In this document: piece by piece, positions 45,398-54,391 of the stretch
Numbering within the stretch: position 1 is the stretch's first letter
Layout: each line of letters starts with the position of its first letter
NCBI RefSeq assembly: GCF_039536245.1
Contig: NZ_BAAAYN010000017.1
Coordinates: 451,166 to 515,165 of the forward strand
Reading direction: 5' to 3'
Source of the DNA: Cryptosporangium minutisporangium
Lineage (GTDB): Bacteria; Actinomycetota; Actinomycetes; Mycobacteriales; Cryptosporangiaceae
Length of the DNA: 64,000 bases
Notes under the pieces: model-generated
Databases searched by the model: none
The model's input: only the letters and a program-made list of their open reading frames with translations
Told to the model about the DNA's origin: nothing
Program-made: the position numbers and the translations under genes

Positions 45398-47755
45398 TCA
45401 GTCGATCTGGCGCGCGCCGAGGTGTTGTTCGAGCAGGGCGATTGCGTCCGCCTCGGAGTCGGTGGCCTTCGCGGTCGACGCCTCGTCCTCGTCGTCCAGC
45501 GGTTCGTCGCCCGGGTCGAACCCGTCGTACATCGGATCGGTCGGCTCGGGCGGCAGCGGGACGTCGTCGTCCTCGACCATGGCCGGAGCACCGCTCGACC
45601 GGTGGCCGTTCGACTGCGACGACCCGGCAGACGCTGCGCCGTAGCCGGAAGCGGCAGGTCCGGCCGGGGCCGGGCTCACCGGGGCGGTGCTGACCGGAGC
45701 CGCCGCCGCGGCGCTGTTCTGCGCCGGACTCGTCGGCGCGGTGGAAGGCGCGGGAACCGGCGGGGAAGCCTGGCCGCCCAGCGGAGCGATCGTCGGCCAG
45801 TCACCACCGCCCCCGGACGCCGCGGCGGACACCGACGCGGCGGTCGGCATGGGCGGGATCGGAGCCGGTGCCGACGGCGGTGCCGGCCCGCGCCGCCCGC
45901 TCCCGCCGCGTCCACCGCCCGGGCCGCCATCCGCCTCGGCGCGGATCTTCCACCGGACGCCGAGCACGGTCTGCAGCACTTCTTGGATCACCGAGACGCA
46001 CTTGTCGTCGGAGAGTCGACGCACCTCACCCTGGTGCTTGACGGAGAGCACGAGCTCGTCGCCGCGCACCTCACGGGGGGTGGCGTTCTGCACCAGCGCC
46101 CACACCATCCGGCTGCGCTGCTTGGTCTGGTCGACGATCTGCGGCCACACCTGGCGCACCGCAGCGGCGTCCATGCCACCGGCCGCCACCGGGGCGGGGC
46201 TCGCCGGGGCGGCTGCCGGTACGGGCGCCGGTCGGGACACCGGGGCCGGCGTCTGCACGGGGACCACCGGGGGCGGCGGTGTGCTCTCCGCAACGGCCGG
46301 ACGCGACGGCGTGCTCTCTGCGGCCGCCGGCCGCGGCGCGGTGCTCTCCGCGGGTGCGGTGCCTTCCGCGGCCGCCGGGCGGGGCGGGGGCTTTTCCGCG
46401 GCCGCCGGGCGGGGCGGGGGCTTTTCCGCGGCCGCCGGGCGGGGCGGCGTCACCGGCGGTGGCGTCGGGCGGGGTGGCTCGGCGACCGGAGCCGCCTGCT
46501 CCGGCGCGCGGGCCTGCGGTGCCGACTCGCCGGACGTCCGACCCTGCGGCGGAACCGGGGTCGGCACGGGAGCAGGCATCCCACCCTCGCCCGCGATCGC
46601 GAGACGTCGTTCCAGGCGCTCCAGCCGCTGCAGCAGCGCGGCCTGGCTGTCGTCGGCCGCGGGCAGCAGCATCCGCGCGCAGACCAGTTCGAGCAGCAGC
46701 CGGGGCGACGTCGTCCCGCGCATCTCCACCAGGCCGTTGTGCACCACGTCGGCCATCCGGGACGCGGTTGCGACGCCGAGCTGGTTGGCGACGAGCGTCA
46801 TCCGCTCCAGCTGGTCGGCGGGCGCGTCGACCAGCCCTTTACCGGCCGCATCCGGCACGGTGGCCAGGATGACCAGGTCACGGAGCCGCTCGAGCAGGTC
46901 GGACGCGAACCGGCGGGGGTCGTGCCCCGCGTCCACGACCCGGTCGACGACGCCGTAGAGCGCGGCACCGTCGTCGGCGGCGAGCGCCGAACAAGCCTCG
47001 TCGAGCAAGCCCGCGTCGGTGACGCCGAGCAGCGCCACCGCGTGCTGGTACGTGACGCCGCCCTCGCCGGCACCGGCCAGGAGCTGGTCGAGGATCGAGA
47101 GGGAGTCACGCGCCGATCCGCCACCGGCCCGGACGACGAGCGGCAGGACGCTCTTCTCGATCGTCACGTCCTCGTCGGTGCAGATCCGGTCGAGCAGGCC
47201 GACCATCGTGCTCGGCGGGATCAACCGGAACGGGTAGTGGTGGGTGCGCGACCGAATCGTCTGCAGCACCTTGTCCGGCTCGGTGGTCGCGAACACGAAC
47301 TTGACGAAGTCCGGCGGCTCCTCGACCAGCTTCAGCAGCGCGTTGAAGCCCTGCGACGAGACCATGTGCGCCTCGTCGATGACGTACACCTTGAAGCGGC
47401 TGTTGACCGGCGCGAAGAAGGCTCGCTCCCGCAGGTCGCGGGCGTCGTCCACACCGCCGTGGCTGGCCGCGTCGATCTCGACGACGTCGAGCGAGCCCGG
47501 GCCGTCCGGCGCCAGCGCCACACAGGAGCCGCAGACCCCGCAGGGGTCGGGCGTCGGACCGTTCACGCAGTTCAGCGACCGGGCGAGGATCCGAGCACTG
47601 GAGGTCTTGCCGCAACCGCGCGGGCCGGAGAACAGGTAGGCGTGGTTGAGCTTGCCGTTCTTCAGCGCCTGGATGAGCGGTGCGGTGACGTGTTCCTGAC
47701 CGATGACCTCGGCGAACGTACGAGGCCGGTACTTCCGGTAAAGAGCGCGGTTGGC
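45398..47755 (-). CDS. dnaX: DNA polymerase III subunit gamma/tau
   Basis: 785 residues from GTG 47755 (the family start [14 protein letters not shown]). Clamp-loader ATPase: Walker [15 protein letters not shown], zinc-binding Cys cluster ([17 protein letters not shown]), DEAH-like [15 protein letters not shown]-type sensor region; gamma domain III follows. A long Pro/Ala-rich linker contains 10-residue [10 protein letters not shown] repeats (46368-46446 at DNA level), then tau-specific C-terminal parts ([20 protein letters not shown]) that contact the polymerase and helicase. No programmed frameshift was recognised. Heads dnaX-ybaB-recR. Confidence 0.97.
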   Translation of the reverse strand, partial: ANRALYRKYRPRTFAEVIGQEHVTAPLIQALKNGKLNHAYLFSGPRGCGKTSSARILARSLNCVNGPTPDPCGVCGSCVALAPDGPGSLDVVEIDAASHGGVDDARDLRERAFFAPVNSRFKVYVIDEAHMVSSQGFNALLKLVEEPPDFVKFVFATTEPDKVLQTIRSRTHHYPFRLIPPSTMVGLLDRICTDEDVTIEKSVLPLVVRAGGGSARDSLSILDQLLAGAGEGGVTYQHAVALLGVTDAGLLDEACSALAADDGAALYGVVDRVVDAGHDPRRFASDLLERLRDLVILATVPDAAGKGLVDAPADQLERMTLVANQLGVATASRMADVVHNGLVEMRGTTSPRLLLELVCARMLLPAADDSQAALLQRLERLERRLAIAGEGGMPAPVPTPVPPQGRTSGESAPQARAPEQAAPVAEPPRPTPPPVTPPRPAAAEKPPPRPAAAEKPPPRPAAAEGTAPAESTAPRPAAAESTPSRPAVAESTPPPPVVPVQTPAPVSRPAPVPAAAPASPAPVAAGGMDAAAVRQVWPQIVDQTKQRSRMVWALVQNATPREVRGDELVLSVKHQGEVRRLSDDKCVSVIQEVLQTVLGVRWKIRAEADGGPGGGRGGSGRRGPAPPSAPAPIPPMPTAASVSAAASGGGGDWPTIAPLGGQASPPVPAPSTAPTSPAQNSAAAAAPVSTAPVSPAPAGPAASGYGAASAGSSQSNGHRSSGAPAMVEDDDVPLPPEPTDPMYDGFDPGDEPLDDEDEASTAKATDSEADAIALLEQHLGARQID
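46368..46446 (-). repeat. 30-bp tandem repeat inside the dnaX linker
   Basis: Two full identical units at 46368-46397 and 46398-46427 and a partial third to 46446. The period of 30 bp (10 codons) keeps the frame and lengthens the Pro-rich tau linker. Confidence 0.92.
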
Positions 47756-47823
47756 CACGCCGGCAAGCCTCCCACGCTCATCCGCCAGCAGCACCCCTGA
47801 GGCGCGGGGTTCGGGCAAAAGAA

Positions 47824-47915
47824 GGACCCCCCGTGCACCCGCCAGAGCCCGCTTATCCTTGCTGCCTTCCGGCCCTGGGGAGGTTCACAGGTTACGCGCC
47901 GCACGAGGGGCTGGG
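47824..47915 (-). ncRNA. ffs: Signal recognition particle RNA (small bacterial type)
   Basis: On the minus strand the invariant SRP domain IV appears, with CCAGGGCCGGAAGGCAGCA around 47862-47878 followed by AGGATAAGCGGG. Closing stem: AGCCCCTCGTGC (5') with GCACGGGGGGT (3'). A TTCTTTT run at about 47817-47823 acts as terminator. About 90 nt, short 4.5S-like form, upstream of dnaX as in many actinomycetes. It binds Ffh in co-translational targeting. Ends are set to within a few bases. Confidence 0.93.
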
Positions 47916-47957
47916 ATCAAGTCTACCCGGAGCCGGCCGGGAACTCGGGGCGGGGCC

Positions 47958-49028
47958 TCACCGCAGGACGGTCTTGAACGCCGACGCGAACGCATAGTCG
48001 GACTGCTCCACACCGCTGCAGGTGGGGACCGGCTGCTCGGTCACGTCCGCTCCGCACTGCGTGTCCCGCCCGACCGACCAGTAGCTGAGCATGCCGACGC
48101 CGTTCGTGGTGACGAAGTCCGCGATGGTCTCCGCGTTCTCCAGCGAGAACGTCTCGGCGGTGACGTCGTTCACGCCGATCATCGGCGTGATCCCGACCAT
48201 GCCCCAGGCCTCGGCGGCCTCCACGCCCTGGATGCTCTGGATCTGGGCGTGCAGGCCGGTCGCGGCCGCTGTGGCCGCCGCACCCATGTCCTGGGACGCG
48301 ATGTCGCCGCCGAAGTTCATCGTCATCAGGTTGATCCGGTCGATCGCGACGCCGGCGTCGACGGCCGCCACCCACGGCGCCGTGCTGGCGGCCCCCGCCG
48401 CCTTGTCGGCCGCGGTCGGTGGAGCAGCCGCGAGCGTGAACGACACCTTCAGGTCGGCGTACTTCTCCTGGAGCGCGGCGATCGCCTGGGCGCGGGCGGT
48501 GTTGGCGGTGGCGTTGACCACCCGCTCCTCGCCCTCCACGTCGAAGTCCAGGTAGCGGACGCCGAGGTCGATCAGCTTCTGCAGCTGTTCCTGGGTGGCC
48601 TCAGCGGTCTGGCAGGCCTCGGCGACCTCACCACCGGCGGCGCCGCCGCTGGAGACGATCACCTCGATGCCCTTGTCAGTGGCTGCGGTGATCTCGTTCT
48701 TGTACGTGTCGAGGGCGGTGGTGCCGTCCCAGGTCAGCGAGCAGGTGTCGCCCTTGGTGATCGCGAAGGCCAGGTGCAGGGCGTTCGCGCCGGTCTTCTC
48801 CGCGATCTGGGTGAGCGTGGGACGGTCCGCCAGCGTCATGTACACGTAGGGGGCGTAGACCGTGGACAGTTCGGTGTTCGCGGTGCTGGACTCGGCGACG
48901 CCCTCGTCACTGCCGCGGTTCTGCAGGACGAGAACAGTGGCGGCCGCCGCGATGGCCGCGACCACCGCGACACCTACCAGCACCCACCGGCCCGGTCCGC
49001 TCTGCCGCCTTCTCTGGCCCCTCGCCAC
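47958..49028 (-). CDS. Secreted chitinase-like glycoside hydrolase (GH18 type)
   Basis: 356 residues. An N-terminal basic stretch and single helix (RWVLVGVAVVAAIAAAATVLVL) act as signal or anchor. The barrel carries LHLAFAITKGDTC, IEVIVSSGGAAGGEVAEAC and the GH18 catalytic motif YLDFDVEG (the final E in the DxxDxDxE position), INLMTMNFGGD and GMLSYWSVGRD. Four cysteines could pair. It would hydrolyse chitin or related beta-1,4-GlcNAc polymers outside the cell; no chitin-binding module is fused. Single gene. Confidence 0.86.
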   Translation of the reverse strand: MARGQRRRQSGPGRWVLVGVAVVAAIAAAATVLVLQNRGSDEGVAESSTANTELSTVYAPYVYMTLADRPTLTQIAEKTGANALHLAFAITKGDTCSLTWDGTTALDTYKNEITAATDKGIEVIVSSGGAAGGEVAEACQTAEATQEQLQKLIDLGVRYLDFDVEGEERVVNATANTARAQAIAALQEKYADLKVSFTLAAAPPTAADKAAGAASTAPWVAAVDAGVAIDRINLMTMNFGGDIASQDMGAAATAAATGLHAQIQSIQGVEAAEAWGMVGITPMIGVNDVTAETFSLENAETIADFVTTNGVGMLSYWSVGRDTQCGADVTEQPVPTCSGVEQSDYAFASAFKTVLR

Positions 49029-49283
49029 GGATCCTCCTGCACCTGCCGGGTCGTGCCCGGACCACCACCCCGCCCCACTGGCGCCATCGTGTCATCGAGT
49101 CAGCACGGACGGAGACCGGGGGTCGGCGTCGCGACCGGCTTGAACTGCGCCAGCAGGAGTGTCGGATGCGATGGTGGCGCGCCCGGGCAAGCGCGGTCAC
49201 GGAATGGGCTGTGCGGCACCCGTGCGCCGCTCGACGGTGACCGGCGTACGAGCGAGGCTCGCGCGTCCGGTAACCTGTTCGGC

Positions 49284-49371
49284 GGAGGATTCGCCTAGAG
49301 GCCTAGGGCGCACGCTTGGAAAGCGTGTTGGGGGCAACCCCTCACGAGTTCGAATCTCGTATCCTCCGCCA
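49284..49371 (+). tRNA. tRNA-Ser(GGA), CCA encoded
   Basis: Acceptor GGAGGAT (49284-49290) pairs with ATCCTCC (49361-49367); discriminator G and CCA follow. Anticodon arm CACGC-TTGGAAA-GCGTG gives anticodon GGA (reads UCC/UCU). Long variable arm TTGGGGGCAACCCCTC and T loop GTTCGAATC are class II serine features. The 3' half is the attachment site of a lost integrative element: the copy at 49839-49900 is exact. Confidence 0.97.
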
Positions 49372-49377
49372 GCCTGG
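49316..49377. repeat. attL: 62-bp repeat in the tRNA-Ser 3' half
   Basis: 62 bp identical to 49839-49900, starting in the anticodon loop (TTGGA) and ending 6 bp past CCA (AGCCTGG). Typical attachment core for a tyrosine-recombinase element using a tRNA 3' end. The copy in the tRNA keeps the gene whole. Confidence 0.9.
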
Positions 49378-49390
49378 TTGGCCAGGCAAA

Positions 49391-49429
49391 ACGAAGGCCC
49401 GGACCCACGGATGGGTACCGGGCCTTCGT
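49391..49429 (+). terminator. tRNA-Ser terminator
   Basis: ACGAAGGCCCGG (49391-49402) and its complement (49418-49429) with a further inner ACCCA/TGGGT pair form a strong stem after the tRNA. A diverged copy follows the distal att repeat at 49913-49947. Confidence 0.8.
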
Positions 49430-49463
49430 CGTCTCTACAGGGCCTGTGGTCTCAGTTGTGGTC

Positions 49464-49640
49464 TCAGTTGGCTTTCTCGGCCACCTCGTCGGCCTGCCAG
49501 ATCAGGCCCCGACCTGCTGGCGATGTCGTGCCGGACCTTGGCCGTGAGGTGCTGGTCGCGGGCCGCCATCGGCACCCCATGAGGCCCATCACGGCCCGGT
49601 CGGGATCCCCGAGCAGGAGCAGCACCGCGCCGCGATCTGA
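49464..49640 (-). pseudogene. Tyrosine integrase remnant (C-terminal fragment)
   Basis: On the minus strand, parts of an actinophage/ICE-type integrase tail appear in different frames: LLLLGDPDRAVMGLMG in one, MAARDQHLTAKVRHDIA in another, and RGLIWQADEVAEKAN plus stop in the first again. In intact relatives these segments are contiguous (AVMGLMGW...MAARYQH...), and the ARYQH region carries the catalytic His and the tyrosine nearby. At least two frameshifts and no N-terminal domain, so it is dead. Its C-terminal end faces the tRNA-Ser, where an integrase normally lies. Confidence 0.75.
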
Positions 49641-49838
49641 AGAACCAGCCCCATCCACCCAGCCTGGGCAAACCAGCCCTCAACTCCAAGACTTCGCCAA
49701 CTCCCGCTTGGACTTGGCGAACCCCCAGGCGAAGGATCGGCCTGGTCTCAGTTGTGGTCTCGTTCGGCGGCCTCCGTGCACCCCTGCTCGACCAGCACCG
49801 CGGACAATGCCGAACGCAGCGAACAGCCAAGCGCCGGG

Positions 49839-49900
49839 TTGGAAAGCGTGTTGGGGGCAACCCCTCACGAGTTCGAATCTCGTATCCTCCGCCAGCCTGG
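49839..49900. repeat. attR: distal copy of the tRNA-Ser 3' half
   Basis: Exact 62-bp copy of 49316-49377, offset 523 bp, followed by a diverged copy of the tRNA terminator (49913-49947). It marks the other end of the deleted element. Confidence 0.9.
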
Positions 49901-49912
49901 CTAACCAGGTAA

Positions 49913-49947
49913 ACGAAGACCCGGTCCACGGATGACCGGGCCTACGT
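49913..49947 (+). terminator. Diverged second copy of the tRNA-Ser terminator
   Basis: ACGAAGACCCGG (49913-49924) with the imperfect partner ACCGGGCCTACGT; matches the hairpin at 49391-49429 with several changes. It is probably the original chromosomal terminator, separated from the tRNA by the integration. Confidence 0.6.
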
Positions 49948-50144
49948 CGTTCAGCTCGTGCCCTACGGGATCGGCGGGCTCAGCGCGGCCAGGCCGTGTC
50001 GGGAGAGCTCGGCGTGCACCTTCGCGGTCGGACCCAGCAGGATGCCGGACTTGAGGACGAGTAGCCGCCGACTAGCACTAGCTCCACCCCGGGACGGGAG
50101 CTACGCGTAGTGACCTTCGTTCGGCCCGCTGATGTGCTTCGAGC

Positions 50145-50975
50145 ATGTCTCGGAACTCACGCGGCCTCTGGTCGTTCCTCCTGCTGACGTTCGGCTTCTT
50201 CTGGGGTTACATCCTCCTCGCGATCCAGCTCGACCTATCGCTGGACAACCCGCTCTACCAGTTGCCGATGGGATTCACCCCCGCCATCGCGGCCGTGATC
50301 GTCCGCGGGTGGATCACGCGCGAGGGCTTCGCCGACGCCGGGCTGGGGCCCCGCTTCCGGGCCGCGTGGCGGTGGTATCTGCTGGCCTGGGTCACTCCGA
50401 TCGGGGTGCTCGCGAGCCTCGTCGTGCTCGCGACGGTGTTCACCGACTACCGGCCGACCGGGCTCCTCGACGTGCTGCCGCTCGTCTTCGTCGCGTTGAT
50501 CGTGCCGCCGATCTTCTGGGGTGAGGAGTTCGGCTGGCGCAGCTACCTGCAGCAGCGGTTGTCCGAGCGGCCCGCGGTGGCGATCCTCGGCACCGGGGCG
50601 ATCTGGGCGGTCTGGCACTGGCCGCTCGCGTTCTCCGGCTACATCGAGTACGACAACCTCGCCGTCGGGCTCGGCTCCTGGTCGCTGCACACGATCTCGA
50701 TGGGGATCGTGCTGGCGTGGCTGTTCGTGAAGTCGGGCAGTGTCTGGGTGACGTCGCTGGCGCACGGCTGCTCCAACATGGTCACCGGGGTGGGCGGCGA
50801 GATGCTGCTCGGTGAGAACGGGGGCCTGAGTCAGGTCACCCGGGACGTGATCGGGGTGATCCCGCTGCTGGTGCTCGCCGGGGTCGTCGTGGCGATCGGC
50901 GGGTTGCGGCGCGCTCGGCTGCACGAGGCTCCGGCGGCCGGCCCCGCGCCCCTCAGCCGTGCGGCGCTGACGTAA
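50145..50975 (+). CDS. CPBP-family intramembrane glutamic protease
   Basis: 276 residues, about eight membrane helices. CPBP (Abi/CaaX protease) motifs: GEEFGWRSYL with Glu127-Glu128 and Arg132 (motif 1), His158 in AVWHWPL (motif 2), and His207 in TSLAHGCSN (motif 3). The family cleaves within membranes; bacterial members process or protect against peptides, bacteriocins or control signalling. Substrate unknown. A single gene just beyond the tRNA integration scar. Confidence 0.87.
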   Translation: MSRNSRGLWSFLLLTFGFFWGYILLAIQLDLSLDNPLYQLPMGFTPAIAAVIVRGWITREGFADAGLGPRFRAAWRWYLLAWVTPIGVLASLVVLATVFTDYRPTGLLDVLPLVFVALIVPPIFWGEEFGWRSYLQQRLSERPAVAILGTGAIWAVWHWPLAFSGYIEYDNLAVGLGSWSLHTISMGIVLAWLFVKSGSVWVTSLAHGCSNMVTGVGGEMLLGENGGLSQVTRDVIGVIPLLVLAGVVVAIGGLRRARLHEAPAAGPAPLSRAALT

Positions 50976-51031
50976 TGGTGCAGCGCCGCCCGGCGAGGAA
51001 GGCTCGCCTCGGGGCCGTGGCCCGCAACTAC

Positions 51032-51538
51032 TCAGCTGAGCGCCGCGCACACGTCGGTGGAGCGGCCATTGAGTTGGTAACTCGTCGTCAGCCCGGACGC
51101 AGCCACCGAGAAGCGCACGCGGCCGGTGGTATAGGCGAGCTGCGGCACTCCCGAATAGCTGTTCGCGACGGTCGTGGAGAGCAGATTCGCTCCGGTGAGG
51201 TCCCCCTCGAAGGCACCGTCCGGGTGAGTCGTCGTCGTTCCCGGACCACTGATGTTGTATCGCAGCGTCTTACCGGTCGACACGTTCGTTACCGTCGCCG
51301 TCGCATTTCCGGTCGCTTTGGTCACCTTCGTGCCGTCAGGTTCGGTGGTCTCGCGAACCCGCTGACGACTCGTGAAATCGATGCGCACGTCGAACGGGCA
51401 ATAGCCGTTGGCGCCCGCGCTGGTGGTACCGGGCAACACGAATGTTCCGCTGGTCGTGGGTGGCCGATCGGCCTCGGCTGGTCCCGCGACGCCCACCAAC
51501 CCGATGGATATGGCCCCAATCGCAATGATCTTCTTCAT
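51032..51538 (-). CDS. Secreted protein of unknown function
   Basis: 168 residues from ATG 51538, behind GAGGAGGCGG. Signal peptide MKKIIAIGAISIGLVGVAGPAEA with cleavage after AEA. The mature part is a beta-rich single domain (VRIDFTSRQRVRETTEPDGT, NATATVTNVSTGKTLRYNIS, PGTTTTHPDGAFEGDLTGAN). Two cysteines (YCPFDV, DVCAAL) near the ends can pair. The Lys-Lys-Ile-Ile start is unusual in this GC-rich genome, and the upstream 100 bp is AT-rich. No family recognised. Confidence 0.72.
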   Translation of the reverse strand: MKKIIAIGAISIGLVGVAGPAEADRPPTTSGTFVLPGTTSAGANGYCPFDVRIDFTSRQRVRETTEPDGTKVTKATGNATATVTNVSTGKTLRYNISGPGTTTTHPDGAFEGDLTGANLLSTTVANSYSGVPQLAYTTGRVRFSVAASGLTTSYQLNGRSTDVCAALS

Positions 51539-51983
51539 TACCCGCCTCCTCAAGATGACCCCTAATAAGGAGGAAGCGTACAAAAGTAGCAATCTAGACA
51601 TGCCCGGATTTAGCAATCCCGCACTAGTAATCGCATTCACGGACGTGTTTCACCGCGATGGGAACTCCCGTGCGAGAACTGCGACGTTGTGCGCTATTGC
51701 GAGTTCTTACCCGCAAGGGAGAGGCACGCGCTCACTCCGCGCCGCGACTCAGCGGGAGCGCCAACGGACCGCGGTGGGGGGCGCGGCCCGTTGGCCCCCT
51801 TCAGAGTGCGGTGTTCACGTTTCGGCGCGGTTCGTCGGGCGCACTCACCCAGTGTTCGCACCGGGACGGGGAACGGCTCAGACGTCTGCTACCGGGCTGC
51901 ACCTCGGCTGAACCGGGCACGACACCTCGCCCGCCGTTAAGTGTGATGCAGACGACGACGGACACGAGCCAGCGGAGGCCACC
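51539..51983. other. Intergenic region between divergent genes
   Basis: AT-richer next to the secreted-protein gene (CCTAATAAGGAGG, AATCTAGAC), so its promoter is likely there. A GC-rich dyad, GCCAACGG (51760-51767) and CCGTTGGC (51788-51795) with an inner CCGCG/CGCGG pair, lies mid-way. No coding frame is convincing. Confidence 0.4.
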
Positions 51984-52136
51984 ATGTACGGCAACTCGAT
52001 CGACAGCGCTTACGACGTCGACCGCTACCTGGAGCTCGCCGCTCGGATCGAGTGGGAAGAGCAGGGTTCGCTCGAGCGTCCGCTTCCGCTCGAGACCGCC
52101 GGCTCGTTCGCCGCCGCCGAACCGCTGCGCGGCTGA
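51984..52136 (+). CDS. 50-residue small protein
   Basis: ATG 51984 with CGGAGG at 51973-51978 (5-nt spacing) to TGA 52134-52136. Starts MYGNSIDSAYDVDRYLELAA and continues acidic (ARIEWEEQGSLERPL). It looks like a small soluble helix with an Ala/Pro tail. Strong Shine-Dalgarno and codon bias support it, but I recognise no family. It converges with the Rrf2 gene. Confidence 0.6.
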   Translation: MYGNSIDSAYDVDRYLELAARIEWEEQGSLERPLPLETAGSFAAAEPLRG

Positions 52137-52146
52137 CCGCAGTCGC

Positions 52147-52602
52147 TCAGCGCGGTGTCCAGGCTCCTGGCGCCGCGACCATCTCGCTGACGTGCGCGGG
52201 GAAGTTGCCGGACAGCACGTCCGCCAACGTCACCTCGTCGAGGACGTTGCGGACCGCAGCCCGCACCGCCACCCACACGGTCCGCAGGTTCTGGGCAGCA
52301 CCGGCGTAGACCGCCGCCTCCGGACGCTCACCTCGGACGCCGGCCAACGGTCCGTCGACGACACGCAGTACTTCCCCGATGGCGATGGAGTCGGCCGGCC
52401 GCGCCAACCGGTACCCGCCCTCGGCGCCGCGCTGGCTCCGCACCAGCCCACCGCGGCGTAGGTCGGAGAGGATCGCCTCGAGGAACTTCCGCGGCAGCCC
52501 CTGTTCGTCCGCGAGCGCCTGGGCAGTGGAGGTCGTGGGGTCGTTCGCTGCGAGCGCCAGGAGCGCTCGCACCGCGTATTCCGCCCGAGCCGATATCTGC
52601 AC
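52147..52602 (-). CDS. Rrf2-family transcriptional regulator
   Basis: 151 residues from GTG 52602 (VQISARAEYAVRALLALA). The Rrf2 winged helix is clear: ADEQGLPRKFLEAILSDLRR, GGLVRSQRGAEGGYRLARPA, IAIGEVLRVVDGPLA. The Fe-S-ligating cysteines of IscR/NsrR types are absent, as in CymR/sulfur-type members. It lies downstream of the sulfonate-type ABC operon on the same strand, so a role in sulfur control is a fair guess. Confidence 0.88.
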   Translation of the reverse strand: MQISARAEYAVRALLALAANDPTTSTAQALADEQGLPRKFLEAILSDLRRGGLVRSQRGAEGGYRLARPADSIAIGEVLRVVDGPLAGVRGERPEAAVYAGAAQNLRTVWVAVRAAVRNVLDEVTLADVLSGNFPAHVSEMVAAPGAWTPR

Positions 52603-52707
52603 GCTTCTATAATGCCGGTCCAACGCACCCAGGTCACACTCACCCCCGACCGAATGCATCGGAATTGCCGGAACGATCGGGTTGACTGCCCCCGATCGAC
52701 CGGCGCG

Positions 52708-53646
52708 TCAGGCTTCGTGGTCGGCGGCCAGGCCCCAGCGACGCCGCAGCGAGTTGTTGGCCCACCCGAACACCGCGTCGGCCAGGATGCCGATCACCAG
52801 AATGACGAGCATGACGCCCAGCATCTGGTCGTACTCGGAGAGTTCGCGGGTGAAGATCAGCAGCCCACCCAGGGAACCGGACTCGCCCATCGTCACGATG
52901 AGTTCGCCGGCCATTAGGCTGCGCCAGGAGAACGCCCAGCCCTGCTTGAGCCCGGCGAGGATCGCCGGTAGCGACGCCGGACCGATGACCGTCCGGTAGA
53001 GGCCCAGACCGCTGGCGCCCATGTTGCGCCCCGCCCGCACGAGCAGCGGGGGAACGAAGTCGACGCCGGCCAGCACGCCGTTCGCGACCGAGGGCGCGGC
53101 CCCGAGGACGATCACGAAGAAGATCGCCGACTCGCCGCCCTGGAACAGCACGACCGCGAGCGGGAACCAGGCGATCGACGGCATCGTCTGCAGACCGGTG
53201 ATCAGCGAACCCACCGCGGCACGCAGCACGGCGAACCGGGCTACCGCGAAGCCGATCACCAGTCCGATCGCCACCGCGACCGCGAACCCGATGATCGCCC
53301 GACGCATGGTCGTGCCCACCGCACTCCAGAAAGAGCCGGTGGTCAACATCTCCCACAGGCTCGGAATGACCTCGCTGGGCGGCGCCAAGATGGTGCGCGA
53401 CCGCCAGCCGGTCTCCACCACGATCTGCCAGACCGCGATCGAGATGACGATCGCGAGCACCTTCGGCCACGTGCTCCGCCAGAGCCTGCGCCCGAGATCG
53501 CGCCGCTCCGGCGCCAACTCCAGCGCGTCGAGCCCGGCCAGCTCCCGCTCGGTTTTCCAGTCAGGGCTGCCGTTGGCTTTCCAGCCGGCGTCCGCGGTGC
53601 TGACCGCCCCGTCGCCGCCGCCCTCCGTCGATACGTCAGCTGACAT
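52708..53646 (-). CDS. Sulfonate/nitrate-type ABC transporter permease
   Basis: 312 residues. A hydrophilic start is followed by about six helices with the SsuC/TauC pattern: TWPKVLAIVISIAVWQIVV, LAPPSEVIPSLWEML, the EAA-type loop AGRNMGASGLGLYRTVIGPA, then SWRSLMAGELIV and a C-terminal helix (LGVMLVILVIGILADAVFGW). Partner of the ATPase at 53636. Its start overlaps that gene's stop by 11 bp. Confidence 0.9.
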   Translation of the reverse strand: MSADVSTEGGGDGAVSTADAGWKANGSPDWKTERELAGLDALELAPERRDLGRRLWRSTWPKVLAIVISIAVWQIVVETGWRSRTILAPPSEVIPSLWEMLTTGSFWSAVGTTMRRAIIGFAVAVAIGLVIGFAVARFAVLRAAVGSLITGLQTMPSIAWFPLAVVLFQGGESAIFFVIVLGAAPSVANGVLAGVDFVPPLLVRAGRNMGASGLGLYRTVIGPASLPAILAGLKQGWAFSWRSLMAGELIVTMGESGSLGGLLIFTRELSEYDQMLGVMLVILVIGILADAVFGWANNSLRRRWGLAADHEA

Positions 53647-54391
53647 GGCGCCGCACCTCTTCCTTCAGCCGCTCGGTCACCCGGCCGGCGAGCGCGGCGA
53701 CGTCGGGGGATTCCAACCGCCGCGGCCGAGGCTGGTCGACGTGGAACTCCTCGATCACCCGGCCGGGCCGGCTGGCGAGCAGGACGATCCGGTCGCCGAG
53801 CCGGACGGCTTCGCGGACGTTGTGCGTCACGAACAGGACGGTGAGGTTCCGTTCGGACCACACGCGCTCCAGCTCGTCGTGCAACGCGTCGCGTGTCATC
53901 GCGTCCAGGGCGGCGAACGGTTCGTCCATCAGCAGGACGGAGGCGTCCTGCGCGAGCGTCCGCGCCAGCGCGACACGCTGGCGCATACCGCCGGACAGTT
54001 CGTGCGGACGCTTGTCGACGACGTCCGTGAGCCGGACCGTGTGCAGGAGTTCGCGCGCACGCTCCCGCCGTTCGGCCTTCGCCACGCCGCGCAGCTTCAG
54101 CGGCACCTCGACGTTCTGGCCGACCTTGAGCCAGGGGAAGAGCGCGGGCTCCTGGAACATGAACGCAGCTCGGCCGCCCGCCACGTCGATCGACCCCGCG
54201 GTCGCCGCGTCGAGCCCGGCGACCAGGTTGAGCAGCGTGCTCTTGCCGCAGCCCGACGCCCCGACGAGGCAGACGAACTCGCCCGGCCGCACGGTCAGGT
54301 CGACACCGTCGAGCGCGACCGTGCCACCCGGGTAGCGCTTGGAGACGCCCTGGAGGCTGACGGCAGTGGCGGTACCGGCTGCGACTGTCAT
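53636..54391 (-). CDS. Sulfonate/nitrate-type ABC transporter ATPase
   Basis: 251 residues from ATG 54391. Walker A GASGCGKSTLLNLVAGLD, Q-loop AAFMFQEPALFPWL, signature [17 protein letters not shown], Walker B VLLMDEPFAALDAMT, His switch FVTHNVREAVRLGD: the SsuB/TauB subfamily. It powers uptake with the permease and binding protein flanking it. Overlaps the binding-protein stop by 4 bp. Confidence 0.93.
   Translation of the reverse strand: MTVAAGTATAVSLQGVSKRYPGGTVALDGVDLTVRPGEFVCLVGASGCGKSTLLNLVAGLDAATAGSIDVAGGRAAFMFQEPALFPWLKVGQNVEVPLKLRGVAKAERRERARELLHTVRLTDVVDKRPHELSGGMRQRVALARTLAQDASVLLMDEPFAALDAMTRDALHDELERVWSERNLTVLFVTHNVREAVRLGDRIVLLASRPGRVIEEFHVDQPRPRRLESPDVAALAGRVTERLKEEVRRHVS

Noticed and set aside
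45341..47800. 819-codon plus-strand frame opposite dnaX
   Set aside because: Shadow of dnaX, low-complexity Arg/Gly product.
49948..50144. Possible end of a conserved gene on the minus strand (LLVLKSGILLG, HGLAALSPP)
   Set aside because: Only about 35 codons, no start or domain that I can identify; it may be a fragment left by the integration event.
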